NCBI RefSeq assembly: GCF_001746835.1
Contig: NZ_CP016094.1
Coordinates: forward strand, 3,487,501-3,551,500
From: Lacunisphaera limnophila
GTDB taxonomy: Bacteria; Verrucomicrobiota; Verrucomicrobiia; Opitutales; Opitutaceae
Length of the DNA stretch: 64,000 nucleotides
Reading direction: 5' to 3'
In this document: positions 35,439-45,385 of the stretch, in pieces
How positions within the stretch are numbered: position 1 is the stretch's first letter
How the letters are laid out: each line of letters opens with the position of its first letter
The notes under the pieces: generated by a model
Database searches by the model: none
Seen by the model: the letters and a program-made list of their open reading frames with translations, nothing else
Told to the model about the DNA's origin: nothing
Program-made: the position numbers and the translations under genes

Positions 35439-36582
35439 TAAATAAACTAAGATAGGCCGCCTCGGCCGGCCCCGCGATGGTGTCTTGGAAACGCTTGCGG
35501 CGAGCCCGTACTCCCTGAATACCATCTCTTTTTGCCCGCGCTACGATCTCGTTTAGATCTGTCGATCCCAGATCAAACAACTGTCCTATGGCACGTGCCT
35601 GCTTGCAACCACGTTGGCCCGCCTTGGTTGCAACCACAAGCGCTCCATTCGCGAGCGCCTCGTACGTTTTAATGTTTACTCCAGATGAACGGAGAACCGG
35701 ATTCACAACGACCGGGGCTAATTCTATAATATCGTTGAAGTTGTTGAAGTTGGGAATGAACAGACAATCTGGAAGTCGACTCCTCCAGTAGGCAATTGAG
35801 CGTTCGCTGGCCGCACCAAACACGCCTAGGCGCAGGTGGGGATAATTCCGCATTAGCTCCGCGCTCAGAAATCTGAGTCCCTCTACATTTATGGCGTTAT
35901 CCAGCGACCCGACAAATGCGATGTCGCATTGATAACTCAACTTATCGATGTCCCCTGCCTTAGGTATAATCGGTGGCACCACAACCCGTTTGCCTGCCAT
36001 CCACTGCTTCTCCCAGGCAATATCTTCCTCGCATATTTCAGCAGTTATATCGGCAACCTCTCGCGCCCACTTGTCCCAGCGGGAAAACTTTAATGCGTTT
36101 AACAGATTCACGGGGCTGAATCGCGACCCTAGCCATATCTGGATCTGGCGATGATGGGCCTCAATATTATGGGAGCGGTACACCAGGCGGGCGTTCAGAG
36201 CGCCCGCCAACGCATGCGCCAAATCAATCCCATGCAATCCGTCGCAAACCACAATCCGACGTGCCGCTGGAGATGATCCATCCTGGATTCGTGCCGCCAA
36301 TTTACGCACATCGTCGATTGCCACTACCCTTACCGCGATAGGGCTGGGTTTTAGCACGTGGGCCAACGGCGCCTCCCATGCAGTCCGCTTCCGCATGAGG
36401 ATCGTCGAATCACCGGAATAGGGCTTTTCGTGAGACCATTGCCACACTACCGGCACAGAACGCATGCCCGCACTGGATAAAAGGGCTAGCTTTGCTTTAG
36501 TCTCTACACCGCCTCCGGAAAGTCGCCAAGGCGACTCATGACAGATGGTGACAACTAGTGGGGCCAGCGATTTGTCACTCAT
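35431..36582 (-). CDS. Glycosyltransferase, GT4-like
   Basis: 383 residues. GGGVETKAKLALL in the N-terminal loop, VYRSHNIEAHHR, FVGSLDNAINVEGLRFL at the domain junction and VVVNPVLRSSGVNIKTYEALANGALVVATKAG in the donor domain, typical of GT4 enzymes acting on surface glycans. Overlaps the next gene by 8 bp. Confidence 0.83.
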   Translation of the reverse strand: MSDKSLAPLVVTICHESPWRLSGGGVETKAKLALLSSAGMRSVPVVWQWSHEKPYSGDSTILMRKRTAWEAPLAHVLKPSPIAVRVVAIDDVRKLAARIQDGSSPAARRIVVCDGLHGIDLAHALAGALNARLVYRSHNIEAHHRQIQIWLGSRFSPVNLLNALKFSRWDKWAREVADITAEICEEDIAWEKQWMAGKRVVVPPIIPKAGDIDKLSYQCDIAFVGSLDNAINVEGLRFLSAELMRNYPHLRLGVFGAASERSIAYWRSRLPDCLFIPNFNNFNDIIELAPVVVNPVLRSSGVNIKTYEALANGALVVATKAGQRGCKQARAIGQLFDLGSTDLNEIVARAKRDGIQGVRARRKRFQDTIAGPAEAAYLSLFNE

Positions 36583-36653
36583 TGTGGATGTAGTCCCTGG
36601 GGAAAATTGTGCTATGCGTTACAGTGCAGCTATCCATCGCAGCTCGTGGCATA

Positions 36654-37577
36654 TTAGCCGTTAGACCCGGTCTTCTGAATCCAAAGGCTAGATGCCTGTG
36701 CGGCGCTGGGCAGCCCGACCTCCCGGATTTTATCGGGATGTGCCTGCATGAACCAGGCGTTCATAAAGCGAATCCGGTAGCTGTCGTTATTGGTCAGAAA
36801 CGCCCGCACCAGATAAGCTTCGTTCCAGGCTCGTCCGTCCGCTAGCCACTCCGCGGAATATTCGAACGGCCACGGAATATCATGCACATGAATCCAAACG
36901 CCTTTCTGTACCAGCGGTAGAATCTCAAAAAGCAAGTAGTTCACATCGCTTCCGCATTTCGAGACATGCGAAGAATCAATAAATAGGATGTCGTTCTCTT
37001 CCAGTTTTTCGAACAGTGATCGATCCACCTCTTGAACAATTTGCGTATGGATGCGGGATCTTTTCCAATCCGACTCCCGCAAAAGCATTTTTAAACGTAC
37101 CGGGTCCGGATCAACGAAGGTGAAATCAACTGCGAGTCCTGCTTCGGCTACCGCATCAAGCATCAAAGCCGAGGAATAGCCCGATCCGATCTCGATAATC
37201 CTTCGTGGCTTCAGCTTCGTGATGATCGCTTCACATACATAGGCATCTAATCCGCTATAAAATGAATTGTTTGGTTCAAATCGTTTTGCTGTTTCGGAAC
37301 CATGCGAGCTGCCGTGAGTAAGTGCCTTCAATTCTTGCCATAGCGACTCATGACTGTCACTTGGGAGACGTAAATCCGTGAAGGTGCGATCGGCATTTTC
37401 ACTCCGGGTGCACGCCGCGCGCTGGACATCCAACTCCGAGGGTATGGGCGAGTAATAATGTCCAGGCTTGGCAAATCGCAGGAATTTATCAGCCCGCACC
37501 TTTCGGGCATAATAGGCAACATATAGCATTTGGAGAATATGCCACAACGGCCGGCAGTATTTCTTGATGGTTCTCAT
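36654..37577 (-). CDS. Class I SAM-dependent methyltransferase
   Basis: 307 residues. SAM motif IIEIGSGYSSALMLDAV, acidic loop VDPDPVRLKMLL, then ILFIDSSHVSKCGSDVNYLLFEILPLV, a Methyltransf_24 pattern. Likely methylates a sugar or a related group of the polysaccharide, inferred from position between glycosyltransferase genes. Confidence 0.82.
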   Translation of the reverse strand: MRTIKKYCRPLWHILQMLYVAYYARKVRADKFLRFAKPGHYYSPIPSELDVQRAACTRSENADRTFTDLRLPSDSHESLWQELKALTHGSSHGSETAKRFEPNNSFYSGLDAYVCEAIITKLKPRRIIEIGSGYSSALMLDAVAEAGLAVDFTFVDPDPVRLKMLLRESDWKRSRIHTQIVQEVDRSLFEKLEENDILFIDSSHVSKCGSDVNYLLFEILPLVQKGVWIHVHDIPWPFEYSAEWLADGRAWNEAYLVRAFLTNNDSYRIRFMNAWFMQAHPDKIREVGLPSAAQASSLWIQKTGSNG

Positions 37578-37578
37578 T

Positions 37579-38502
37579 TCATAAAATCCGGAGTTCGGTA
37601 AATAGCTCTATCCTAGTTACTATCTTTTTGGCGAGAGACCGTCGTTTCACCAATACGGCTAGGTACTCAGCAGCCTCCGCGAGGGAGATATTCACTGACA
37701 GTATACCGGCAGTATATAGGCAGTAAGCGAAAGCCCGTTGAGTAACTTCGTCTAAATAGTTGCATCCCTCGGAGAAGATTCGCTGCGCTATTTGTGCGCG
37801 TGCCAACAGGAGGTCCTCCCGTCTGCTTGTAGTGGATTGCTTATCATGTCTCCGCCAACTCCCAAGCTTGCGGGCCACATAGTACACCTGGCATCGCTGA
37901 AGCATTCTCATCTGCCAAAGATAGTCACCGAATCCCCCCAGATCTTCAGGAAAAAAACCTGCTTTGTCGAATACGTCGCGCCGAATCAGCATCTGCGTTA
38001 GAGACATACTCGGCGTGCTTTGCCAAAGTCCGGCCCGAAACTCCCTTCTCGTATCAATCAATCCTGATGCGATGCGCCTGCGCGCAGAAAGGCGGCGGAT
38101 AAACTCTATATCTAGTATTGAGCTTTCCCCAAACTCGTCGATTTGCCAAGGCTTGGAAGTTACTACTTCAATATTTTTAGATGCAGACTGATTCAGCATC
38201 TCCAAACAACGCGGATGCATAGTATCATCACTCGTGGCAATATAGATCCATTTCCCAGTGGATTCTAGAATGCACCGGTTCCAACCATCGTAAATTCCAA
38301 GCGGCGGTGATTGCAGTATTCGAACCCGCTTGTCGCGCTTGGCGTATTTAGTGAGCTCCTCAAAGCTGCCATCGTTTGAATACCCATCGTTGATGATGAC
38401 TTCATAATTCCCAAAGGTCTGCGCCGATATACTATTGATTCTCTCTTCAATATATTCGCCCGCGTTTAGGTTTGGTAGACAAACCGTAATATGCGGACTC
38501 AT
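37579..38502 (-). CDS. Glycosyltransferase family 2
   Basis: 307 residues, GT-A fold: VCLPNLNAGEYIEERINSIS, YEVIINDGYSNDGS and the DXD-type TSDDTMHP. Start overlaps the upstream polymerase stop (ATGA). Acceptor unknown. Confidence 0.9.
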   Translation of the reverse strand: MSPHITVCLPNLNAGEYIEERINSISAQTFGNYEVIINDGYSNDGSFEELTKYAKRDKRVRILQSPPLGIYDGWNRCILESTGKWIYIATSDDTMHPRCLEMLNQSASKNIEVVTSKPWQIDEFGESSILDIEFIRRLSARRRIASGLIDTRREFRAGLWQSTPSMSLTQMLIRRDVFDKAGFFPEDLGGFGDYLWQMRMLQRCQVYYVARKLGSWRRHDKQSTTSRREDLLLARAQIAQRIFSEGCNYLDEVTQRAFAYCLYTAGILSVNISLAEAAEYLAVLVKRRSLAKKIVTRIELFTELRIL

Positions 38503-39845
38503 TTCCTGATTAGCCTGAACATACCGGTCTTGCTTGCCTCGCGATTCGATACATCGCGCGCCCTTCTACGCTGCCCGCTTCTTCCCTTTAGCGTACCGGC
38601 AATCATACATAGTATTGGCACCATCACATAACCAGTCGCCACTACTGATTCGATTAAACAATATAGCAGAATCCCCCATATGGCGGCCGCGCAGGCTATC
38701 TCGATTGGTTCAATTGTTTCAAAAGTCGATCTAACGGCGCTTAGCCCGAAACTGGTCGCAACAACTAACGTGAGTAGCCCGAAAGGGACCCCTACTTCCG
38801 ATGCCAAGGATAAATAGGCATTGTGAGACGAATAGCCTTTGACGTCAAAATCGGTCAGATACCCACTCCCCCAGAAGGTGTTCATTAGATCGACAGCATG
38901 CTCTGCCCAAATCTCGCTTCTTCCTGAAATGGTGCGATCCCCCATCTCGCGGTAGCTAAATCGTTCAATATAGTTACTGAGACCAAGCTGGTTCGATATT
39001 TTGTCGGACGTAAAAACGATGGTCGCGAGAATAGCTACGGCGAAAGCGCAGCCTACGAAAATCAATGATATGGATTTTCTCAAAGCGATCCCCCATGTTA
39101 GTGCTATAGCAACGGCGTACGCAACTAAACCACCGCGCGTACCCATGAAAACGCAAAGTGCGAAGTACCCTACTACGCAGGCAATGCCGATTGTGACGCC
39201 TATCCACTTTAGACAGCGCGCCCAGGCGGTATTAGCATAACCAGATAACCATGCACCAGCAATTACCCAAAGACCAAATATCAAAAATGGGGATGCTTGT
39301 AGAACCAATCCAGTGACAAATATCACTGATGTGGAGTCTAAATAATGAAACGTCATTCGCTCACCACCACCGACCCATCCGGCTACTTCAGGGACGTACG
39401 TTCGGGCAAAGCCAGTAAATGATTTATAAGCAGTATAAAGGTTAAGCAACCCGACTGGCATAAAAATGAATGCCAAGTTATAGCCACGACTTTTCGACAT
39501 GCTTAACCCAGCTAGGTACGCCACCAGGGGCACCAATAAAAGCTCTCTTATCGCCATCAAAGATGTCCGCCAATCTGATTGAGCGGATATGATATGAAAA
39601 GCCAACGAAGCTAAACCAAAGAAAGATACAATATACACTGCCTTGAGTTCATATTTCTGTATGTTTCCGATCACCAATAATCCTGCGCCTATGAAGAGCG
39701 AACCATGCGCAAGTGCTCTGAGCATCGGAATCCCTGAGTTGACAGGTATCGTCACCAGGCACAGCGCCAATGCTATCAATGCATAGGAGACAAGATATCG
39801 CAGTTTCCACGAAACGGTAGACCTTGAATCGAAAGCCGAATTCAT
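38499..39845 (-). CDS. Polysaccharide polymerase / O-antigen ligase-like membrane protein (Wzy-type)
   Basis: 448 residues with about 11 hydrophobic segments and a periplasmic loop with SGYLTDFDVKGYSSHNAYLSLASEVG, a Wzy_C-type H-N-x-x-L motif. With a Wzx-like flippase at 40665-42134 and a WbaP-type initiator it completes a Wzx/Wzy-dependent pathway. One of the most AT-rich genes in the window (a sample line, 39601-39660, has 22 G/C of 60). Confidence 0.84.
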   Translation of the reverse strand: MNSAFDSRSTVSWKLRYLVSYALIALALCLVTIPVNSGIPMLRALAHGSLFIGAGLLVIGNIQKYELKAVYIVSFFGLASLAFHIISAQSDWRTSLMAIRELLLVPLVAYLAGLSMSKSRGYNLAFIFMPVGLLNLYTAYKSFTGFARTYVPEVAGWVGGGERMTFHYLDSTSVIFVTGLVLQASPFLIFGLWVIAGAWLSGYANTAWARCLKWIGVTIGIACVVGYFALCVFMGTRGGLVAYAVAIALTWGIALRKSISLIFVGCAFAVAILATIVFTSDKISNQLGLSNYIERFSYREMGDRTISGRSEIWAEHAVDLMNTFWGSGYLTDFDVKGYSSHNAYLSLASEVGVPFGLLTLVVATSFGLSAVRSTFETIEPIEIACAAAIWGILLYCLIESVVATGYVMVPILCMIAGTLKGRSGQRRRARDVSNREASKTGMFRLIRK

Positions 39846-39862
39846 GTTTGTGTGTATTCTGA

Positions 39863-40681
39863 CTATCTAGCGAGCCAACTGGTTAGATTCTCACGTGGAA
39901 ATATTTCCAACTTACCCCCGTCCGTGCAGTTGGTAATGCTACCCCCATGAGCGCAGAACATGTCCTGCGCCATGGAGTAGAAGAACTCGCTTCCTGCTAG
40001 ATCAGGTAATTGCCATTTTTGACCTCCGGAAAAATAGCGTGGATCAAAATGACTCGCATCTTCACTGCCTGATACCACCACTTTGTTAGCTGGTCCCTTC
40101 GTTGCGAAATTATGGTCGCACCCTACAAGCGCAACTTTACGAAATCCCATATGAAACGCTAATTGCAGCGCGACGGTTGTGACTGTATAACCTTGGTTGA
40201 TGCTAATAGTGCAATCTCGCGCTAACTTTGGCTGACTGGATGAGTGAAGGAAGGCCACATTTGATCGTGACCGAATGTGAGTTCGTCCGACGCCATCAAT
40301 AAACAGGGGTAATTCCGTTTCGTTGTAGAAATCGGCGTTTTGTTCAATTACGAGAGGATTAACAGCGACAATGCAACTTGGTCGAAATTTGTTTTTCTCA
40401 AACAGAAGGTTGATTTTATTTAAACCGAAAGTGAATACACCATCGAGCAATGATAGATCAGTTCTCAGTAAACTGGGACCGTTGCATGCAATTACAGCCC
40501 CCTTGCCTGGAAACCGGTCTTTCCAGTTATGTAATTTCTTTCGGGAACGGAATGATTCAGTCCCTAGATCCCATATCATTCTGTCGATCACCTGTCTCAG
40601 TGCATATCTATAGGGGTTGATTGTGGGACGCTGAGCTCGAACACCCTGTAGCGTATGGTCGGGGTTATGATTGGAAGACAT
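39863..40681 (-). CDS. MptE-like / DUF115-type Rossmann protein
   Basis: 272 residues from ATG at 40681 (17-bp overlap with the flippase gene). GKGAVIACNGPSLLR, FGLNKINLLF and VALVGCDHNF fit the DUF115/MAF-flag10 fold found in flagellin glycosylation and polysaccharide loci. Probable role in glycan modification; no catalytic assignment. Confidence 0.65.
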   Translation of the reverse strand: MSSNHNPDHTLQGVRAQRPTINPYRYALRQVIDRMIWDLGTESFRSRKKLHNWKDRFPGKGAVIACNGPSLLRTDLSLLDGVFTFGLNKINLLFEKNKFRPSCIVAVNPLVIEQNADFYNETELPLFIDGVGRTHIRSRSNVAFLHSSSQPKLARDCTISINQGYTVTTVALQLAFHMGFRKVALVGCDHNFATKGPANKVVVSGSEDASHFDPRYFSGGQKWQLPDLAGSEFFYSMAQDMFCAHGGSITNCTDGGKLEIFPRENLTSWLAR

Positions 40682-42134
40682 ATAGAAGGTAGATACCAAG
40701 GCAGAGAGCTGGCCAACCCACGGCATGAGTATCAAACGACGGCCATTGCAGAGCGAATTTGCAATGGGAAAGGCGCGCGCTGTACCAGCAATAAAAGGTC
40801 AAATTCCCGATGAGCATACCCATGGGCAAAGCGGCCACGCCCATTTCAGGGAAGAGCCACAAGGATACGGCCACAAAGATAAATCCGGTCACTCCGTTGG
40901 CAATATGCCAAACGATGTGGTTTGTGGTGCTATAGAGTTGCAGATGCATGGCCCCATATCTTTCGCACAAGAAAGCAGCGCCTAACAATCCCCACAGTGT
41001 CGGATCCGGAAACGGTGTCTGGCTTCCGATGAAATCGAGGAGTGCGGGTGCGATCAGTCCGAGCAGAATGAATGGGATGACAAACGACCAATATGCCCAA
41101 CTCATTCCACGCTGCGCCAGCGCTACTTGTTCGCCCACCTTCTGCTGTGCCCACAACCGCGACAGCATGGGTAACTTGCTGTAGAACGGCGCCTGTGAGA
41201 TCTGACTGATGGTCTGAACCAAGCGTAAGCCTAGAAGATAAGACGCAACAGCCACCGTATCTTCAGACTGGGCATAAAGGAGGCCGCTGATCTGGACCAG
41301 GCCGAACGACATGAATGCGCCAAGGCCAGCCCTCCAAGCGGGGCTCCAAGCAAAGGCGAATATCTCGCGATCAAAGGCAGCGGGCGGAAACGCACGAAAG
41401 CGCCCGCCAAAGACCATTCGGGCCAAACGATGCCCCTGCCACGCGGATAGCAGCACCCAGAGTTGGGTGACCAAAACAAGGCCGAGCAAACCACCGCCAA
41501 GTATCAAGGTGGCGAAACTGGTCAGTATTGAAAGGAAGCCGTATGCAGACTCCCAGCGTCGCGACAGGGCCACATGGTTCGTTCCCTGTAAAAAGGCCCC
41601 GTAGCAGTTGTTCCGAAAATAGATGACGGTCGAAAAGACTATGCAGCCCCAGGCTAGCCAAGCCTCGACTGGAGTTGTCAGGTGGCGCCCGGACTCCACT
41701 AGCAGGCTGCTTCCATCGTCTAAGGCCTCTACTCGGCGAAAAAGCGCCAACGTGCCACCCACGACGAGTAGAGCCGCCAAAAATATGCTGAGGCGGTCAT
41801 AGATGAATCGCATCGTCCCACAGATGCGCCCTAGCAGCAGCCAGTTGGGATTCTTTGTTCCATGCTCCTGGCCAAGGCCACCGCTACCATTCAGATCTGC
41901 CGCTCCACCCATGGCGTAGGCAACCAGACGTGCAAACGTGCTCCCAAATCCGAGCTCAGCAAGCATCTGTAGTCCGATCAGCACCGAGAATACCTGCCAG
42001 AGCGCAATCTCCGCCGGGTAGAAGCGGTGCAACACCAAGGGTAGCACCAAAACCAGGTTCAGGGTGCGGACAGCAAAGCTTGCCCACGTGGTGAACGTGG
42101 GAGAATCCCAAAGACGATAGATAACTAGTCTCAA
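40665..42134 (-). CDS. Polysaccharide flippase (Wzx / MOP superfamily)
   Basis: 489 residues with about 12-14 hydrophobic segments and no soluble domain, starting TWASFAVRTLNLVLVLPLVL. It would flip the undecaprenyl-linked unit to the periplasm. Coupled to the FkbM gene (ATGA overlap at 42131-42134). Confidence 0.82.
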   Translation of the reverse strand: MRLVIYRLWDSPTFTTWASFAVRTLNLVLVLPLVLHRFYPAEIALWQVFSVLIGLQMLAELGFGSTFARLVAYAMGGAADLNGSGGLGQEHGTKNPNWLLLGRICGTMRFIYDRLSIFLAALLVVGGTLALFRRVEALDDGSSLLVESGRHLTTPVEAWLAWGCIVFSTVIYFRNNCYGAFLQGTNHVALSRRWESAYGFLSILTSFATLILGGGLLGLVLVTQLWVLLSAWQGHRLARMVFGGRFRAFPPAAFDREIFAFAWSPAWRAGLGAFMSFGLVQISGLLYAQSEDTVAVASYLLGLRLVQTISQISQAPFYSKLPMLSRLWAQQKVGEQVALAQRGMSWAYWSFVIPFILLGLIAPALLDFIGSQTPFPDPTLWGLLGAAFLCERYGAMHLQLYSTTNHIVWHIANGVTGFIFVAVSLWLFPEMGVAALPMGMLIGNLTFYCWYSARLSHCKFALQWPSFDTHAVGWPALCLGIYLLYVFQS

Positions 42135-42949
42135 CGAATTCGTCCTTCGACGATGGTGCTCAGGTACTCCTCGACCGCTTGCATTGAGCTGCCCGGCTTA
42201 AAGGCAACAAAGTTACCCCATGCCATGGAATCGGAAAGAGTGCAGGGATAGCGGCGCCAGCTTTTCCATGTATGCGTGACTCCGTAACGCGCAATCGGCG
42301 CCCACTCGGAAAGAAAAACCACATAGCCTTTGTCGACCAGGTAGTCACCCATTTGCCGATAATCGTAGCCTAAGGGAACCGTCTTGATGTCCTCGAATTC
42401 GCACAGCACGACCTGCGGGCGAATATTCTCCCATGGAAAACCCTTCAGGACAAATAAGTCGTGACCTTCCGTGTCTATTTTCAGGAATTCAACCTGCTCG
42501 ACCCCTTCTTCGGCCAGCACCCGCCGCAGGGTGCAGATGCGAACTCGCTCGGTTTCGTGGTGGGTGGGTCGGAAGGCCGACAGGCTTGATATCCCGTCGG
42601 ATTCATCACTGGCGAAGAACGCGACCTCTTCGGCTTCGTGATCGGAGACGGCCACCGGGAAAAGCCGAATATCCTCGGCTCGGGCGTTGCCGAGCAGCCT
42701 GGTCCGGTTCTTGGAATCCGGCTCGAACGCCAAAATCCGCCACCGCTTGGCGAGATACGGCAAAAAGGATTCCCCGAAGTGCGCGCCCACATCCACCATC
42801 ACGCCCGGAGTGCGCCTCTCCAGAAAATAATCGTAGATGAGATCGGCCTCGGCGAATGTACGCGGCTGTCCCTTCAACCTGCGGATCAAGCCAGCAGCCC
42901 CTCTTTCCCCCAGCAGTGTTTGCAGTCCTTTCTTGATTAGGTTTCTCAT
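42131..42949 (-). CDS. FkbM-family methyltransferase
   Basis: 272 residues. MVDVGAHFGESFLPYL (SAM motif), LAFEPDSKNRTRLL, and the FkbM hallmark FLKIDTEGHDLFVLKGF. O-methylates a hydroxyl, here probably on a glycan residue. Overlaps both neighbours by ATGA junctions. Confidence 0.9.
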   Translation of the reverse strand: MRNLIKKGLQTLLGERGAAGLIRRLKGQPRTFAEADLIYDYFLERRTPGVMVDVGAHFGESFLPYLAKRWRILAFEPDSKNRTRLLGNARAEDIRLFPVAVSDHEAEEVAFFASDESDGISSLSAFRPTHHETERVRICTLRRVLAEEGVEQVEFLKIDTEGHDLFVLKGFPWENIRPQVVLCEFEDIKTVPLGYDYRQMGDYLVDKGYVVFLSEWAPIARYGVTHTWKSWRRYPCTLSDSMAWGNFVAFKPGSSMQAVEEYLSTIVEGRIR

Positions 42950-44652
42950 GGCAAATTTGATTTTCCCGCGGGGACCGCGGTTTTATCCAGATCTGACCTG
43001 CTCAACACCAGGATGCCCCACGGATGCAGCGGCGGCAGGACAAGACCACCATCCGGAGCCAGCGGCAGTTCCAACCGTTCGACCAAGGGCTCGTACCCAC
43101 CACTGGTGAATGCCCTCTCGTGGGCGGCGGCATCGTAGGTTTTCGGTACGATCAGCTCAGCGCGGAAGGGGCGCCCGGAAAAAATCCGATGCGCAGGCAG
43201 GTTGAGGCGGAAGGAATGAGGTTCATCCGCCCAGTCGACCAGATGCACTACCACCGGGGCGGCCCGGTCGCCGGGCTTGACCCTCGTTACTGCATAGACC
43301 TGCGCATCCGGTACAGTGACCTCAGTCGGCGCGCCAGCGGTGGGGCTCGCTGATGAAATCGTGCCCTCAGGCGGCGTCTCCTCGTAGCCGTCCAAATACA
43401 CGGATGACGCCCGGACCATCGCATAAAGATCCGCAAAGTCGGCGGGATCGCCGTAGTGGCGATCCGCCCAGGGCGGCGGCAGATACGTATCCCAAGGGGC
43501 TTCCATCAGCATACCGTGGGCATAAGCGGTCGCCAGCGTACGCCTCGTCAGGGCAATCCAACTCAGCGGCTCGACGGGCGCAGATGTATGCAGCGGCATC
43601 GTAAGAATCTGCCGGCCGCGCGCCTGACGGGAGATCGATTTCAAGCCTTCGGGTGTGGCCAGACGCATGGGCAACTCACCCAGCCAGAAATCAAACTCTT
43701 GGGCCACCTTGTCGTTCGGTAGCGCGACGACATTTGCTGAGATCGTGATGGTTCGGCCCGCATAGCGATTCAGCTCCTCCCGCCACCAGCGGTGAAACTC
43801 AATCGTGGATTGTTCCTGGTACTGCCCAAATAGCTTCTTCAGCTGGCCACCATCGTAGTTCGCAAAGGCGTCCCCAACCGGGGCCCCTTGCGCAACCAGA
43901 TACTCCCGATAGTTAAAAGCAGCGCCCGGAAGCTGCCCTGTGACCGGCTTCATCTCCGCGGGTTTGTCGGAAAGATATCGCCCGAATTCGTCAACACAGT
44001 GCTTACAAAAGCAGGCACCCCAGTTCAACGCGGCAACATTCCCCGCCGGGTCGTCTCGTTGGATATCCTGCACCCCCAGGTCCACCATCTGTTTCAGGGC
44101 GTCAAGATAGGCGGCCCGCACCTTCGGATTGTTAACGCATAACCAGAGACCGGGCGTTTCCCAGGCTCGCATCCACGGCGCATGCACCGGCTCACCGGCC
44201 AGATCCAAGATGGACACGTCCTTCAATTCGGCTTTTTGCCTCAGGTCAAATCCCACTTGGGTCCCGGTATTCACGGCTCCAGACACCGTAACCCCCAACG
44301 ATTTCACCTCTTTCACAAACTCCGCGTTCAGCCCGTAGATCCATTCCAAGCGGGTGGCATGAAATCCCCGGATGGCTCGAATCGTATCATGCGGATCGTT
44401 GCCGAACGCAGGGCGCGGCAAAAGACCACGTATTGGGACCTCGCTAGCGCGAAGCTCGCCTGGATGGTCAGCCGGCGCCACGACGCTGTCGGCCAGAAAG
44501 GATTTCTGCTGCCCGGCCGTGATACAGCCCGGCTGAGTCACGTTCAACGCCAATAGGCAGGCAACTGCAGCCACGCGCCAAGCCCGCGCTTGATTGGCAA
44601 ATTGCGCATGAACCAACTTTCTCCCGTGCTGACTAATCAGGGATAGGGTCAC
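42946..44652 (-). CDS. Putative secreted/lipoprotein glycoside hydrolase-like protein
   Basis: 568 residues. N-terminal hydrophobic stretch with a possible lipoprotein Cys in TQPGCITAG. Barrel-like segments such as FHATRLEWIYGLNAEF, GVQDIQRDDPAGN and ACFCKHCVDEFGRYL (cysteine pair seen in some amylase-like families) and a beta-rich C-terminus. I do not recognise the exact family; a glycosidase-like or carbohydrate-binding role is inferred. Embedded in the operon by ATGA overlaps at both ends. Confidence 0.6.
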   Translation of the reverse strand: MTLSLISQHGRKLVHAQFANQARAWRVAAVACLLALNVTQPGCITAGQQKSFLADSVVAPADHPGELRASEVPIRGLLPRPAFGNDPHDTIRAIRGFHATRLEWIYGLNAEFVKEVKSLGVTVSGAVNTGTQVGFDLRQKAELKDVSILDLAGEPVHAPWMRAWETPGLWLCVNNPKVRAAYLDALKQMVDLGVQDIQRDDPAGNVAALNWGACFCKHCVDEFGRYLSDKPAEMKPVTGQLPGAAFNYREYLVAQGAPVGDAFANYDGGQLKKLFGQYQEQSTIEFHRWWREELNRYAGRTITISANVVALPNDKVAQEFDFWLGELPMRLATPEGLKSISRQARGRQILTMPLHTSAPVEPLSWIALTRRTLATAYAHGMLMEAPWDTYLPPPWADRHYGDPADFADLYAMVRASSVYLDGYEETPPEGTISSASPTAGAPTEVTVPDAQVYAVTRVKPGDRAAPVVVHLVDWADEPHSFRLNLPAHRIFSGRPFRAELIVPKTYDAAAHERAFTSGGYEPLVERLELPLAPDGGLVLPPLHPWGILVLSRSDLDKTAVPAGKSNLP

Positions 44653-45344
44653 AGTCCGACCTTCGCCATCTGGTGGTAGAGGGCGATGATCTCGGCGAGG
44701 TTCCAGCCTGTCTGGTCATCGATGTCGGCGGACTCGAGCTGCGGGGTCTCGAAGAGGGCGGGCTTAAGGCCGATGCGGGCGCCGGTCGCAGCGAAGCTCT
44801 CGCGGGTAAAGAGATAGAGGTTCGAGTTCTCCTCGTACCACGGCTCGAGGTCCTGCGTGCGGATCAGATTCTTGGGGTCGTGATTCACCGGCGACGCATC
44901 GGCGCGGTAGAAACGCGTTTGGAATCGGTTGACCGAAAATAGGCTGTCACACGAGCCGTCAAGAATGGCGGCGTCGAACTTGGTCAGGGCACCCCGGATC
45001 GTTGCCGAGCTCAGCAGCGGGTTGGTCGTGTGCGTCATCAGGTAGGCATCGGATTCCACGGCCGCGAGGTCATCGGCCAGGACCTTGTTCATGCTGACCA
45101 TGTCGCCGCACAGCTCGGGCGCACGGTCCCGGATCAGCACCCGGCTGGTTTCGGTCAGGCCGTTCTCGGCCAGGATGGCACGGGCATCCGTGTTGATGAC
45201 GACCCGGTCGATCTCGGGCATCGCCACAAGCGTGTCGAGAATCCACCGGAAGAGCGGCTTGTTGGCGAAAGGACGAAAGTTCTTGCCCTTTACCCGGGCG
45301 CTGTGGGCTTTCATCGGGAGCAGGGCGACGAGTTTATGCTTCAT
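44649..45344 (-). CDS. CMP-acylneuraminate-type cytidylyltransferase
   Basis: 231 residues. N-terminal nucleotide-binding LLPMKAHSARVKGKNFRPF, then TDARAIL and THTTNPLLS, matching the NeuA/KdsB-like CTP transferase fold. It should activate a sugar acid (sialic-acid-like or other ulosonic acid) with CMP. The KGKN version of the usual R-x-x-S-K-R-x-x-G-K-N loop is slightly unusual. Followed by an aldolase and a YhcH-type gene. Confidence 0.85.
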   Translation of the reverse strand: MKHKLVALLPMKAHSARVKGKNFRPFANKPLFRWILDTLVAMPEIDRVVINTDARAILAENGLTETSRVLIRDRAPELCGDMVSMNKVLADDLAAVESDAYLMTHTTNPLLSSATIRGALTKFDAAILDGSCDSLFSVNRFQTRFYRADASPVNHDPKNLIRTQDLEPWYEENSNLYLFTRESFAATGARIGLKPALFETPQLESADIDDQTGWNLAEIIALYHQMAKVGL

Positions 45345-45385
45345 GGTAGGGAGGATACAGTGGGTTTCGGCGGGGTTGAGAGGAA

